From the NCBI RefSeq assembly GCF_025151215.1, contig NZ_CP102286.1, positions 3,596,001 to 3,660,000 on the forward strand: a DNA stretch of 64,000 nt. The letters are read 5' to 3'. This document shows positions 8,448 to 18,900 of this stretch, in pieces (within the stretch, counting starts at the first letter, position 1; each line of letters begins with the position of its first letter). The notes beneath the pieces are model-generated. The model was not told where the DNA came from, ran no database searches, and was given only the letters and a program-made list of their open reading frames with translations. Source of the stretch: Parabacteroides merdae ATCC 43184. Its GTDB lineage: Bacteria; Bacteroidota; Bacteroidia; Bacteroidales; Tannerellaceae. Both the position numbers and the translations under genes were made by a program.

Positions 8448-9815
8448 TTAAAATAGTTTCTTCAGCTGGTCAAGCAGGCCGAGTTCGTTTAGGAATACGA
8501 TGCCGATGGCGATCGGGGAAACGTATTTCATGAAGAAGACATAAATGGAGAAGAGACGGAACTTGATCGTCCCTTCGTTGGTCAGCTCGGCTTTCAGGAT
8601 TTTCTTGTCGACACGTGTTCCGACGAAGATGCAGGTCAGCATTCCTCCTAACGGCAGCATGATCTTGGCCGTCAGGTAATCCAGTGCATCGAAAAAGATC
8701 AGTCCACCTATCGTGAACTCTTTTAATAATCCGAACGAGAGTGAACTGAGAATGCCTAAGATGAATACACCGATCGAAACGAGCCAAGCCGCTCTTTTCC
8801 TTGTCATACGGAACTCTTCATGGATATAGGCGGTCACCACTTCATGCAAGGAAATGGTAGAAGTCAGTGCCGCCATCGCCAGCAAGATATAGAAAATAAG
8901 CGACCACAAGCTGCTGAACGGTAACTGCTCGAATACATTGGGCAAAGTGATGAATACCAGTTGGGCGCCTGCCGATGGGGCAATCCCGAAGCTGAAGACT
9001 GCCGGGAAGATCATGATCCCTGCCAGGACTGCCACAAAAGTATTGATGATCGTCACCTGCCAAGCTGTTGCCAACATGTTGGTGTCTTTCCCGAAATAAG
9101 AAGAGTAGGTGATAAGGCAACCCATGCCGAGACTCAGCGAAAAGAACGCCTGCCCGACGGCACTCAGTACAACGGATGAAGTCAGCTTGCTGAAATCCGG
9201 TTTGAACAGGTACACCAGTCCCGCTTCTGCATTTGGCAGCGTGACGGAGCGTACACACATCACGACCAGGATAAAGAACAGGAGTGGCATCATGATCTTG
9301 GAGGCCCGTTCGATGCCTTTCTCCACACCTGAGGCAATCACGAAATGCGTCAGTCCGATAAAGACTGCTGTCCAGAAGATCGGCCGGAGTGCATTGGAAG
9401 AGAAGTTGTCGAAGCCGGCGGTAAAGTCCACACCCGGCGTACTGTAGAGGTTGCCGTTTACTGTCTGCCAGACGTATTCGAGTGTCCAGCCGGAAACGAC
9501 CGCATAGAAGCCCAGGATCAGGAAAGCGGCCAGGATGCCGTTGTATCCGATCCAGCACCATTTCGTCCCGGGGGCCATTTTCTTGAACGAACCGACCGTA
9601 TTGCTGCGGGAGTAGCGGCCGATAAAGAATTCGGTTACCATTACCGGAATTCCTAAGAATATCATGAAGAGAATATAGATAAGCAAGAATGCGGCACCGC
9701 CGTTCGTCCCTAACATATAAGGAAAACGCCAAATACTTCCCAGTCCTACGGCGCATCCTACGGTAGCTAGGATAACTCCGAGTTTACTACCGAATGTGAC
9801 TCTGTTGTCCACCAT
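8448..9815 (-). CDS. Sodium-dependent NSS-family transporter
   Basis: 455-residue neurotransmitter:sodium symporter family protein (LeuT fold) of the inner membrane. The diagnostic first helix is present: GVILATVGCAVGLGSIWRFPY at about residues 12-32, which forms the Na+ and substrate site, followed by NGGAAFLL. About eleven to twelve hydrophobic segments are visible; the length fits short prokaryotic members. Substrates in the family are amino acids or amines, and the one here cannot be assigned. The gene is downstream of the LolD-like ATPase gene with a short AT-rich gap. Confidence 0.92.
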   Translation of the reverse strand: MVDNRVTFGSKLGVILATVGCAVGLGSIWRFPYMLGTNGGAAFLLIYILFMIFLGIPVMVTEFFIGRYSRSNTVGSFKKMAPGTKWCWIGYNGILAAFLILGFYAVVSGWTLEYVWQTVNGNLYSTPGVDFTAGFDNFSSNALRPIFWTAVFIGLTHFVIASGVEKGIERASKIMMPLLFFILVVMCVRSVTLPNAEAGLVYLFKPDFSKLTSSVVLSAVGQAFFSLSLGMGCLITYSSYFGKDTNMLATAWQVTIINTFVAVLAGIMIFPAVFSFGIAPSAGAQLVFITLPNVFEQLPFSSLWSLIFYILLAMAALTSTISLHEVVTAYIHEEFRMTRKRAAWLVSIGVFILGILSSLSFGLLKEFTIGGLIFFDALDYLTAKIMLPLGGMLTCIFVGTRVDKKILKAELTNEGTIKFRLFSIYVFFMKYVSPIAIGIVFLNELGLLDQLKKLF

Positions 9816-9871
9816 GTTTGAATGAATAATTAAGAATTAAAGATTAAGAAATAATTGCCCTCTTTTCACTT

Positions 9872-10540
9872 TCAACTTTCCCCTTTCAACTGTTGAACCG
9901 TTCCGTCCTTGATATGGATCACGCGGTCTGTATCGGTTGCCAGTTGCTCGTCGTGTGTGACGATGACGAATGTCTGGTGCATCTGGTTGCGCAAGTCGAA
10001 GAAGAGCTTGTGCAGCTCTTCCTTGTTCTTGGTATCCAGGCTTCCTGATGGTTCGTCTGCGAGGATTACGGACGGGTTGTTGATGAGGGCGCGGGCAACG
10101 GCTACGCGCTGTTTCTCTCCGCCTGACAGTTCGTTCGGTTTGTGGGACATCCGATCGGTCAGGTTCATGAAGTCAAGAATCTCCTTCGCCCTTTTCTCGG
10201 CTACAGCCGGTTTTTCACGGGCGATCAGTGCCGGGATCATCACGTTCTCCAAAGCCGTGAACTCCGGGAGAAGCTGATGGAACTGGAAAACGAAGCCGAT
10301 GTTCCGGTTGCGGAATGCCGCCAGTTTTTCTTCCGAAAGGCGGACGGTTTCGGTCCCGTTTATATATAGTTTGCCGCTGTCCGGAGCATCAAGTGTCCCG
10401 ATGATCTGAAGCAGGGTAGTTTTTCCCGCCCCGCTCGGACCGACAATCGCTACGATCTCACCTTCGCCTATCGTCAAGTCGATTCCTTTCAATACTTGCA
10501 GGGAGCCGAAGCTTTTGGTTATTCCTTCTGTTTGTATCAT
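9872..10540 (-). CDS. ABC transporter ATP-binding protein (LolD-like)
   Basis: 222-residue ATPase subunit. Walker A is GPSGAGKTT (about residues 34-42), the signature is [15 protein letters not shown], Walker B is [12 protein letters not shown], and the switch His is in VTHDEQLA. Size and motifs fit the LolD/MacB-type group that powers lipoprotein release or substrate extrusion. No permease gene (LolC/E) is adjacent, so the partner must be encoded elsewhere. Its last residues QLKGES are encoded by a TTGAAAG-type repeat that runs past the stop codon, the same situation as in the upstream gene. Confidence 0.85.
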   Translation of the reverse strand: MIQTEGITKSFGSLQVLKGIDLTIGEGEIVAIVGPSGAGKTTLLQIIGTLDAPDSGKLYINGTETVRLSEEKLAAFRNRNIGFVFQFHQLLPEFTALENVMIPALIAREKPAVAEKRAKEILDFMNLTDRMSHKPNELSGGEKQRVAVARALINNPSVILADEPSGSLDTKNKEELHKLFFDLRNQMHQTFVIVTHDEQLATDTDRVIHIKDGTVQQLKGES

Positions 10541-10542
10541 AT

Positions 10543-10625
10543 CAGTTGAAAGTTGAAAGTTGAAAGTTGAAAGTTGTATAAGGAAAAGAATAACTTCTCA
10601 TTTTCAACTTTCAACTTTCAACTGG
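10543..10625. repeat. TTGAAAG heptamer repeats in opposite orientation
   Basis: Tandem TTGAAAG copies run from about 10545 to 10576, and the reverse complement CTTTCAA/TTTCAAC copies run from about 10610 to 10625, separated by a non-repetitive spacer. Together they can fold into a long A/T-rich hairpin. The right-hand block overlaps the 3' end of the tcdA coding region; related sequence is present at 9870-9893 over the end of the LolD-like gene. Confidence 0.75.
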
Positions 10626-11329
10626 TTAATAACATATGAGGCTAAGTAGCATCCGAATATTGCCGGCATATAGGAAACGGTTCCGGTCGTTGTCCGTTTG
10701 CATTGTTCGCCTTCCACTTCTACGACGGCATCAGGATTGGCTATCTCGGTAGAGAAGACAACCGGAATCCCTTTGTTGACGCCCAGACCGCGCAGTCGTT
10801 TGCGTACGGCTTTTGCCAATGCGCAGTTGCAGGTCTTCGAGATATCCGCGATCCTGACTTGTGACGGGTCCATCTTGGCTCCGGCACCCATTGAGGAAAC
10901 GACAGGGATATTTCTCTGATAAGCGTGATACAAGAGGAATACTTTCGGACTGAGGGAATCGATCGCGTCGACGACAAAATCGTACCGGGTCGCCGAAAGT
11001 ACCTCTTCCGTCCGTTCGTCGCGCAAAAATTCGTTCAGGACACCTAGTTTCAGACGGGGATTGATATCTAACAGGCGACGGGCTACGACTTCAGCTTTCG
11101 GCATCCCCAACGTCGAATGTAACGCCGGCAGTTGGCGGTTGATATTGCTTTCGTTCACCGTGTCGGCGTCGACGATCGTCATGTGGCCGATTCCGGCGCG
11201 GCATATCTGTTCGGCTGCATAAGCTCCCACACCTCCTAGTCCCACTACCAGCACATGGCTATGTGCCAGCCGCTCCATCCGGTCGGCGCCTAACAAAAGT
11301 TCCGTCCGTGTGTTCCAATTGTAACTCAT
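10604..11329 (-). CDS. tcdA: tRNA threonylcarbamoyladenosine dehydratase
   Basis: 241 residues of the E1/ThiF/MoeB superfamily, matching TcdA (formerly YgdL/CsdL), which dehydrates t6A37 in tRNA to the cyclic ct6A form using ATP. Seen: VLVVGLGGVGAYAAEQICRAG nucleotide-binding motif (about residues 27-47), VDADTVNESNINRQ substrate-adenylation segment, and DAIDSLSPKV. The body is full length. The final residues NQLKVES come from heptamer repeats that lie over the stop codon. It is monocistronic or leads into the LolD-like gene after 63 bp. Confidence 0.92.
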   Translation of the reverse strand: MSYNWNTRTELLLGADRMERLAHSHVLVVGLGGVGAYAAEQICRAGIGHMTIVDADTVNESNINRQLPALHSTLGMPKAEVVARRLLDINPRLKLGVLNEFLRDERTEEVLSATRYDFVVDAIDSLSPKVFLLYHAYQRNIPVVSSMGAGAKMDPSQVRIADISKTCNCALAKAVRKRLRGLGVNKGIPVVFSTEIANPDAVVEVEGEQCKRTTTGTVSYMPAIFGCYLASYVINQLKVES

Positions 11330-11346
11330 TAAAATGATTTTGGATG

Positions 11347-11354
11347 CAAAAGTA
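11347..11354 (-). promoter_or_regulatory. Candidate -7 promoter box for tcdA
   Basis: Minus-strand TACTTTTG, an exact TAnnTTTG match, 17 bp before the tcdA start codon. No clear -33 element. Confidence 0.5.
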
Positions 11355-11420
11355 ATAAATCAATCAGAAATGCCCTGCTATTTAGCCATCTTTTAACGAA
11401 AAAGGGGCGATACACTCCGA

Positions 11421-11452
11421 TTGTGAGAGATAAGGAATAATTTGTATCTTTG
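11421..11452 (+). promoter_or_regulatory. Promoter of the GH20 gene (TTG / TATCTTTG)
   Basis: TATCTTTG at 11445-11452 fits TAnnTTTG exactly and TTG at 11421-11423 lies 21 bp upstream, the expected spacing for the Bacteroidetes sigma-ABfr promoter. The ATG follows 22 bp downstream. Confidence 0.65.
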
Positions 11453-11474
11453 TCCGCAATAAATTCAAATACTT

Positions 11475-13448
11475 ATGAAGATACAACTCTATTGGCTGCT
11501 TTTGGCAGCTTTATTGTTATTGTCTGGAAAAGCAGACGCCGCAAATAACAAGAAACCGTTTGTCATCCCTGAATTGCAGGAATGGAGAGGAGCTCAGGGG
11601 ATGTTCACTCCTACGGCTACATCCCGGATCGTGTATACCGGAAAAGATCCGTCTGTAGCCCGTGTTGCCAATCAGTTTGCCGAAGACTACGAGCTGATGT
11701 TCGGCCGTCGGATGCAGGTCGTGCAAGGTCGTGCGGCTGCCGGCGATTTTGTGTTCTCCCTCTCGTCCGACAGCCGGTTGGGAGAGGAAGGCTACACGAT
11801 GAAGATCACTGACCGCGTCATCGTTACTGCTCCTAAGAGCAAGGGGCTGTATTGGGCTACCCGCACGTTGCTACAACTGACCGAACAGCAGGGTAATCAG
11901 GCTTTGCCGAAAGGGACAGCCCGTGATTATCCCGACTATGCGATCCGTGGTTTTATGATGGATTGCGGGCGTAAATTTATTCCAATGAGCATGTTACGTG
12001 ATTATGTGAAGATGATGGCCTACTATAAGATGAACACATTCCAGATCCACTTGAACGATAATGCTTTCAAGCAATATTACAATCACGACTGGAACAAGAC
12101 CTATTCGGCTTTCCGCCTCGAATGTGAAACTTTTCCCGGACTGACCGCCCGCGATGGCTATTATACAAAAAAGGAGTTTATCGCCCTGCAACAACTCGCC
12201 GATAGCCTGGGTGTGGAGATCATTCCGGAGATAGATGTCCCGGCACATTCGCTTGCTCTTACACAGTATAAGCCGGAGATCGGCAGCGAAGAGTATGGCA
12301 TGGATCATCTTGACTTGTTCAAACCTGAAACTTATGAGTTCGTGGATGCTCTTTTCCGCGAGTACCTGGAAGGACGTAATCCCGTCTTTACCGGCAAACG
12401 TGTCCATATTGGAACGGACGAATATTCCAATAAAAAGCAGGATGTGGTGGAGAAATTCCGTGCTTTCACCGATCACTATATCCGTTTTGTGGAAGGTTTC
12501 GGCAAGCAGGCTTGTGTCTGGGGAGCTTTGACGCACGCAAAGGGTGAAACACCTGTAAAATCTGAAAACGTGCTGATGAGCGCTTGGTATAACGGGTATG
12601 CCGATCCGAAAGAGATGATCAAACAAGGCTATGACCTGATTAGTATCCCTGACGGGTATCTGTATATCGTTCCCGCAGCAGGCTATTATTATGATTATCT
12701 GAATACGGAAATGCTTTATAAAGAATGGACGCCCGCCCATGTAGGGAAAGAAGTGTTTCCCGAAAAGCATAAGCAGATCAAAGGCGGTATGTTTGCTGTC
12801 TGGAACGACCATGCGGGTAACGGCATCAGCACGAAGGATATTCACTATCGCGTGTTTCCTGCTATGCAGACGTTGGCTGTTAAGATGTGGACGGGAAAGG
12901 ATTGTACGGTTCCGTATGCGGACTTTAACAGCGCCCGTATGGCGATCAGCGAAGCACCTGGCGTGAACGTGGCCGGACGTATCGGGACGGAGCCGCGTTC
13001 CGTTTACAACCTCGAAACTTTGAAGCCGGGAATGGAAACGGGGTTGAAAGAGATTGGCTATCATTATACCGTCTCTTTCGATATCAAAGCGGAGGCGGAG
13101 GAAAAGGGAACCGAATTGTTTCGTTCGCCTGATGCTGTCTTTTACCTGTCTGATCCGGCTTCCGGAAAGTTGGGATTTATCCGGGATGGATATCTGAATA
13201 CCTTCAACTACCAGTTTTATCCAGAAGAGACCGCATCGGTAACCATTACTGGGGACGAGAAATCTACGCGGCTTTACATCGACGGTAAGTTGAAAGAGGA
13301 TCTGGCTATCCGGAAACAGTATTTCAATGGAGGAAAAGATTCGATGAATTATGTCCGCACATTGGTATTCCCATTGGAAAAAGCGGGAAATTTCAAGAGC
13401 TCGATCCGTAATGTGGAAGTGCTGAACTATTGCAAGTCGGAGATGTAG
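11475..13448 (+). CDS. Glycoside hydrolase family 20 (beta-N-acetylhexosaminidase-like)
   Basis: 657-residue secreted enzyme with a signal peptide (residues 1-22). A GH20b-like N-terminal alpha/beta domain (about 30-140) is followed by the TIM barrel starting at RGFMMDCGRKFIPM. The catalytic Asp-Glu pair is in HIGTDEYSN (D315-E316); most family members have HxGGDE, so this is a slightly divergent motif. The C-terminal 160 residues look like a beta-sandwich (LamG-like) domain with FYLSDPASGKLGF. GH20 enzymes release terminal GlcNAc or GalNAc by substrate-assisted catalysis. It stands alone with its own promoter and terminator, not in a SusCD operon. Exact substrate is open. Confidence 0.92.
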   Translation: MKIQLYWLLLAALLLLSGKADAANNKKPFVIPELQEWRGAQGMFTPTATSRIVYTGKDPSVARVANQFAEDYELMFGRRMQVVQGRAAAGDFVFSLSSDSRLGEEGYTMKITDRVIVTAPKSKGLYWATRTLLQLTEQQGNQALPKGTARDYPDYAIRGFMMDCGRKFIPMSMLRDYVKMMAYYKMNTFQIHLNDNAFKQYYNHDWNKTYSAFRLECETFPGLTARDGYYTKKEFIALQQLADSLGVEIIPEIDVPAHSLALTQYKPEIGSEEYGMDHLDLFKPETYEFVDALFREYLEGRNPVFTGKRVHIGTDEYSNKKQDVVEKFRAFTDHYIRFVEGFGKQACVWGALTHAKGETPVKSENVLMSAWYNGYADPKEMIKQGYDLISIPDGYLYIVPAAGYYYDYLNTEMLYKEWTPAHVGKEVFPEKHKQIKGGMFAVWNDHAGNGISTKDIHYRVFPAMQTLAVKMWTGKDCTVPYADFNSARMAISEAPGVNVAGRIGTEPRSVYNLETLKPGMETGLKEIGYHYTVSFDIKAEAEEKGTELFRSPDAVFYLSDPASGKLGFIRDGYLNTFNYQFYPEETASVTITGDEKSTRLYIDGKLKEDLAIRKQYFNGGKDSMNYVRTLVFPLEKAGNFKSSIRNVEVLNYCKSEM

Positions 13449-13478
13449 GCTTAACTGGTGACAATTGTGGAATTATAG

Positions 13479-13511
13479 ACGGGGCGTGTGGATTTTTTCT
13501 ACACGCCCCGT
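13479..13511 (+). terminator. Rho-independent terminator after the GH20 gene
   Basis: Perfect 11-bp stem ACGGGGCGTGT (13479-13489) with ACACGCCCCGT (13501-13511), an 11-nt T-rich loop and a TTTGTTTTAT tail. Confidence 0.8.
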
Positions 13512-13635
13512 TTGTTTTATGGGGTGACTTCCCGCTTTGCAAGCGCTTTTATCGGTTTGGCATGGCGTTTGTATTTATGTCAATGTAATGGAGTTTAGGT
13601 TATAAGAAGATTGTTTAGATTTAGGTTTTAAGATT

Positions 13636-13962
13636 ATGAAAAAGATTGTTTTAGCATTAGTCGTTGCAGTTGTTGCATGTGTGGTGGTATTTGCATCTCA
13701 GGATGCGAAGTGTAGACAGGCTGCTGTATATTCATCTTTCGAACAGGTTACTCCCGATGGGTTTCGGAGAATAGATATGCAAAACCTCCCACATGCCGTA
13801 TTACGGACAATGGGAACCTCTTCTTCTTATGAGGGTTGTACTTTTGAAGGAGCTTATATGATGGGGAATCCCGGACATGAAACTTATAAGATCGAGATTG
13901 GTAATCCGGACCGGAGCGAGGAGTTTGTGTTGATGAACGGCCGTGGAGAAGTGATCAAGTAA
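13636..13962 (+). CDS. Small exported protein of unknown function
   Basis: 108 residues with a clear signal peptide (MKKIVLALVVAVVACVVVFA, about residues 1-20). The mature part is about 85 residues with two cysteines (positions 26 and 62) and ends YKIEIGNPDRSEEFVLMNGRGEVIK; this last strand pair resembles one repeat of PepSY-like periplasmic proteins, but the match is too short to assign. It lies between the GH20 terminator and a bidirectional terminator, so it forms its own transcript. I do not recognise a family. Confidence 0.7.
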   Translation: MKKIVLALVVAVVACVVVFASQDAKCRQAAVYSSFEQVTPDGFRRIDMQNLPHAVLRTMGTSSSYEGCTFEGAYMMGNPGHETYKIEIGNPDRSEEFVLMNGRGEVIK

Positions 13963-13990
13963 GAAATTATATTGGATGATTATATTGGAA

Positions 13991-14053
13991 GGAAGTGTGT
14001 CGAAATCTATCTATTGTCCTATCAGGGAATAGATGGTTTTGACACATTTCCTT
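13991..14053. terminator. Bidirectional terminator between convergent genes
   Basis: Long imperfect inverted repeat (left arm 13991-14015, right arm about 14028-14053; cores GTGTC and GACAC with ATCTATT/AATAGAT inside). It separates the small exported gene on plus from the oxidoreductase gene on minus and can serve both. Confidence 0.6.
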
Positions 14054-14058
14054 TTAGG

Positions 14059-15921
14059 TTATTTTATTTTCCGATAAATCATTTCCAAAGCCACTAATCT
14101 TGTCGTTTTACCGGCTTCTATGCCCGGCAGGTCCTTTCCGCTCAGTTTTTTCCAGGCGGTTAGAGTCGCCATATCCACCGGCTCCTGCAAACGTGCAGTC
14201 CATTCGGGAAGATAGCCGCGAAGTCCCAGATATTGCACCATGCGGAAGTGAGGACTCGTGTAATCCACATCCTTGAAATACATAAGTGTCGCCTTCTGGT
14301 CGACCAGCTTGTCCTGCAGACGGGAGAGGTCGATGTTCTGCACCTTCACCTTTCCGTCAATCGAAAGGGCGGAGGCGATACCAGCGGCCTGTCCCATTGC
14401 CATCCAGCAAGGCTCCATGCGCAGGGTGGAAAATCCGATGTGCGAACCCGACACCGGGACGGGCAACAGGAGGTTGCCCACTTCTTTCGGGACCATCACG
14501 CCATAGGGGACTGTGTATACTGCCGACGGATAGCTCAGGAAGCCGTCCAGATGCACTCTTCCTTCTTCTCTTTTCCGTACCGCATGCGAATCCAACGCAT
14601 AATGGCTCGCCGTTATGCTGCTTTGGTGGATGGGCGGGCGGCTACCGATCGTTACCGGAATGGCATCGTTGGCGGTAAAGAAATATGCACCTTCGAAACG
14701 ACGGCCTTCACGGACGTAGACCTGGCGCGGGAAATGTCCGTTGTCCGCATATTCGTCTTTCGAAAGTCCCCATTCTTTTGCTGCTTTGCGGAAGTGGGCG
14801 GGCAGTTCGGGGTCGTTTTGGGCGAACCAGAAAAGGCCTTCGGTGTATTCACGCAGACGTTGGGCGAACTTGTCGCGCCATTCCCACGAAGAGGTGGGCC
14901 AGGGCCAGTTCTCCTCAGGCAGGTCGGTCGATACGAACACACCGTGCTGGTTATTGGCGTCCGTCTTCATGTTCGGGACATGGACGATGTTGGTGATCTT
15001 GGCGATCCCCCATTTGTCTCCCGGAAGTTTGGAGGGGTTGCCGGCCTTGATATGTTTCCGGTTCTCTTCCATCATTTCGGGTGTCACGCGTTGCATGGCG
15101 GCATCCGTGTTGCGTCCGGTCCAGACATCCTCCACGATGGAGGCATAGTCTTCGCGGTTATAACGGGCCGGCTTGGTGAAGGCCACGCGGTTCGCAGGAT
15201 TATTGGTCAGACAGAGGCGGTAATTGTAGGACTGCACGGCATTGTCTTTCTTGAACGTGCTGCCGTCCCCTTCCGGACCGCCCCAATATTTGTAGACGCG
15301 CCCGGCTCCGGGCTCGCCGAACTCGTCTTTCCCTTCGCGCCCTACACGGAAAGGAACGCCGGCGGCAGCTCCGAGGTCACCTTCGTAGGTGGCATCCAGG
15401 AATACAGAACCGGTATATTCCTCCATCTCCCCGGTTTCGCGGTTCAGGATACGGATCTTTTCGATGCGGTTGTCGCGCATGACTATGTTTTCATCTTCGG
15501 CATCGAACTGGCGCATGGTCAGGACAGTGATCTTGTCCTTCTGCCCGTCGAGCATCTTCTGGAAGATGCGTGCCCCGACGGAGGGTTCGAAGTGGTAGCC
15601 GTCGCTGCATACTTTCACCTGCTCGGAGCCAGGACCGTAGGTGTCGATATAGTGTTGTTTCACTCCGTCCACAAACTCACGGAACAAGCCGGTCGTTGCG
15701 GCACGGGTGGCGATGTCGGTTGCTCCGAGTCCGTTGGCGGGAAGTCCGCCTACATAGCGGGTACGTTCGAGTATTACCGATTTTTTCCCCATCCGGGCAG
15801 CCGAGATGGCTGCCATGATCCCTCCGGGGTTGCCGCCGACGATCACCAGGTCGTAGGACGACTGGCCGAAAGCGGTCGCACAGGCCAAAAGGAGGGAGAG
15901 TACAAGTGTTTTCTTTCTCAT
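14059..15921 (-). CDS. Exported FAD-dependent oxidoreductase (620 aa)
   Basis: 620 residues of the FAD-dependent oxidoreductase family PF12831-type. A signal peptide (1-19, ending AFGQ) is followed by the dinucleotide-binding motif DLVIVGGNPGGIMAAISAAR (about 24-43) and the conserved ERTRYVGGLPANGLGATD segment. The motifs VFLDATYEGDLGAAAGVPFRVGREG and YNYRLCLT are shared with the paralogue at 18982-20982. It is last of three FAD enzymes in a sigma/FecR/SusCD operon, 7 bp after the 1000-residue one. It should act in the periplasm or at the surface. Reaction unknown; members are often annotated only at family level. Confidence 0.9.
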   Translation of the reverse strand: MRKKTLVLSLLLACATAFGQSSYDLVIVGGNPGGIMAAISAARMGKKSVILERTRYVGGLPANGLGATDIATRAATTGLFREFVDGVKQHYIDTYGPGSEQVKVCSDGYHFEPSVGARIFQKMLDGQKDKITVLTMRQFDAEDENIVMRDNRIEKIRILNRETGEMEEYTGSVFLDATYEGDLGAAAGVPFRVGREGKDEFGEPGAGRVYKYWGGPEGDGSTFKKDNAVQSYNYRLCLTNNPANRVAFTKPARYNREDYASIVEDVWTGRNTDAAMQRVTPEMMEENRKHIKAGNPSKLPGDKWGIAKITNIVHVPNMKTDANNQHGVFVSTDLPEENWPWPTSSWEWRDKFAQRLREYTEGLFWFAQNDPELPAHFRKAAKEWGLSKDEYADNGHFPRQVYVREGRRFEGAYFFTANDAIPVTIGSRPPIHQSSITASHYALDSHAVRKREEGRVHLDGFLSYPSAVYTVPYGVMVPKEVGNLLLPVPVSGSHIGFSTLRMEPCWMAMGQAAGIASALSIDGKVKVQNIDLSRLQDKLVDQKATLMYFKDVDYTSPHFRMVQYLGLRGYLPEWTARLQEPVDMATLTAWKKLSGKDLPGIEAGKTTRLVALEMIYRKIK

Positions 15922-15927
15922 AAAGTG

Positions 15928-18900
15928 CTATTTACTGTTTAATATTTCTTGGGCATAACGGGCATAGTGGCCTTGCAGACCGTCGGCATACCGGCGGAGC
16001 ACCTCTTCTCCGATACCGTCCTGGTCGCCGCATAGGTAAAGGGCTCTTGCCAAATGCAACTCCTTCAATGCGAGGTTACGGGTAGACGTGTCGTTGAGGT
16101 CGGGGACCGCATTGCTACGTGCTTCGGCAAATGAAAGGATCGAATGGCCCCGTACACCCGGTGTCGTCAGCATGGCCAGCAGTACGGGGACAGCTTCGCG
16201 GCTGCCGATTGCTTCGGTGGCCATAGTGATGGCACGGAAGTGGGAAAGATAGTCTTCCGGCTCCAGCTTCTTTGCTTTTTCCAATATGGTGGGAAGGACG
16301 GATGTATCGCGGGCGTTTCCCAATGCGGTGATAAGGGCATCCAAGCGGCTGAGGCACATCCCGAATTGTCCCATGCCGGTGTAGTGCCAGCCCTCGTCCC
16401 AGTTTTTATATTGCCGGATGGCTTCAGCCAGTACCGGGGCATGTTTCCCTTGTCCTAAGATACACAGGATGCTGGCAAGGATCACTCTCTCTTCCGGCAT
16501 AGTGGCTCCGGCGATTTGTTTGCTGGCGAGCTGTATGCAACGTTCGGGATCGGTTAGTAATATTTCGAGCCCTTTATAATTATCCGTCACGCTGGCGATA
16601 GCCTTCTTCATCTCGGAATTACTGAAACCTTTAAACTCCTTATCCGTCAGCACCCGTTGCGGCAGATTCCCGATCTCGACCAGGTGACGCTGCACCTTTT
16701 TGATATCTATCTTGCGCGGAGATTTATTTTCTTTGACACATAGGGCGGAGAGGTAGCCGACTGCATATCCCTGGTTTTGCAGGCAGGGCTGCATACGAAT
16801 CACCGGCATGACATCTCGGTGCGCACTTGCTCCCAGGCCGGTGGTCAGGATACCTTCCAATCCTTTCGGTAACAGGCAGCGCAAGGGGACATCTGCATCA
16901 TAAATCTTGTGGCGCTTTTCCGGTGGGTTTAGGATGAAGAGCGGGTCTATGATCATACCGTGTGTATCGAACGAACTTTTGTGATAAGAAATCGTGTCGG
17001 GATAGCGGCGATGGTTGATCACGTCGTATACCGAGATGATGTAGTCTCCGATTATCCGCCGGCGTTCGCGTGTCTGGGGGATTTTGACCAGATCGTATTG
17101 TCCTTGCAGTTTTGTTTTGGCTTGGACAAAAGCGCGTGATACATCCAGAATATCCGTGTCGTCTACGAACAGCCAGTCGTTGTTGTTGTAATAGTCGCCC
17201 GGCGCCCATTTTCCAGTTCCCGCACCTTGTACGGCGATTGTTTTTTTACCTGTATAATCGAATGCCGCTCCGGCAGCAATGGCTATATCTGCGCTTCCAG
17301 TGCTGTCTATCAATATTTTGGATAGGATGACGCCTCGTCCGAAGGGAGTGGCGACTACGACTCCCTTTACTTGGCTTCCTTCTATCAAAGCACCGCATCC
17401 CATCACGCCGAACCAGAGTTTGCCTCCTGCCTGTAACAGCTCTTTACGATGCCATTCCATTTTCCAGTCGGCAGGGAAACGTCCTTCTCCTTTGGGTTGT
17501 CTTGGATGGTCTTTAGGTGCCATTGCCAGGACACTCTTGTCTATATGAGCGGTATATCCGCCTCGGAACCCATCCCAATAGACACCGATCATTCCTAGTG
17601 TACTCAATCCTCCAAGCCCGTGCAGGTATTCCAATACCAATGTATTGGCTCCCTGTTTGGCTGCAGATATTCCGGCGGACGCACCTGCTGTGCCGCCTCC
17701 CATCACAACTACATCGTAGCTGCCTAAAACCGGAAGCGCACCTGCTGGAGAGGCGACGAACCCCTTTTGCAGGGACGGACGGAGTGGGGAGAGCAGTTCG
17801 CCTGTTTGTCCGTAGTTTGAAGCGTTTACTTTAAGCTGGCGGACAGTGGCCTGAGCTGGTACGGGTATATCCTTTATCTGCCTGGCTACTGTTTCGCCCA
17901 TCATTTCTCCTATGAACAGGGCCGGAACGGGGCGCATCACTTTGGCTGCCAACTCTCTTGGTATCTCAGCACAGGGACCGAGTACCCATAGGTTTGCAAT
18001 ATTCTTAGATTTGAATGCTTGCATCGGTAACTTGCGCCAGGACACCGGATTCCCGTTATATGCTTTCTCGCTGTTAATCGTTTGTTTCGGAATATACCAG
18101 AGCAGATCCGAGCTGTCGACCTGGTCTATATCCCATGTCCGGTTACGGATGATCTGTTCGACCTCGGCCAGTGATGCATACGAGTCGTCTTTGAGTGGTA
18201 AATGGAATGTATAGCGGGTGACCGGATAGCTTTTCTCACCAACCTTGATGGGCTGGGATAATTCTTCGGCCTGGATAATTTCCGGTGCTTCTTTCGGGGT
18301 ATTTCCTACTACGGTATAGCAGAATTCTTGCGAACCTGCGATAAAAGGTTTACGTTCTGCTCCTAATAGTCCGGCAACGGATGCATTGTGCGTCGCATCG
18401 ATAATCGCTTTGCAACGGATAGCCTGTCTGCCCGAACGGTTTGCAATCACGACTCCCGCAGGTTTACCGGACGGGTCCGTCAGCACATTCGTTACATAGC
18501 TGCTGTAGAGGAACTGTACGTTGTTGTCGATCAGCTCGTCTTCCAGCGTTTTCTTTATATGAAGCGGAGTCGGGAAATTTTTCCCCGGAAAGAGCTTGCG
18601 TGCAAGTGCTGTCTGCAGTTTTTCCCCTGCTTCTCGCTCGTAGAGATGTGAGCCGCATATGTCTTCACCCAGATAGGGCATATAGCCAACCAGGTAAACT
18701 CGACTACCTGTTTTCGCTGCGGCAACAGCAGCGGCAATAGCACGTGAACTTCCACCCGCGACCACAAGATCTACTTCTGCAATCACCGGAATCTTACGCG
18801 CCCCTTCATGGCAGAACCCTTCATCTGGAACGGCTGACTTCATGGCCGCTTTTGCTTCCGTCACGCTACCTAAAGAGGCTAATGCGCCTCCGGCTGCCGT

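Noticed and set aside
14233..15942. Long plus-strand open frame (569 codons) opposite the last FAD gene
   Set aside because: Antisense shadow of a gene with clear FAD motifs and signal peptide.
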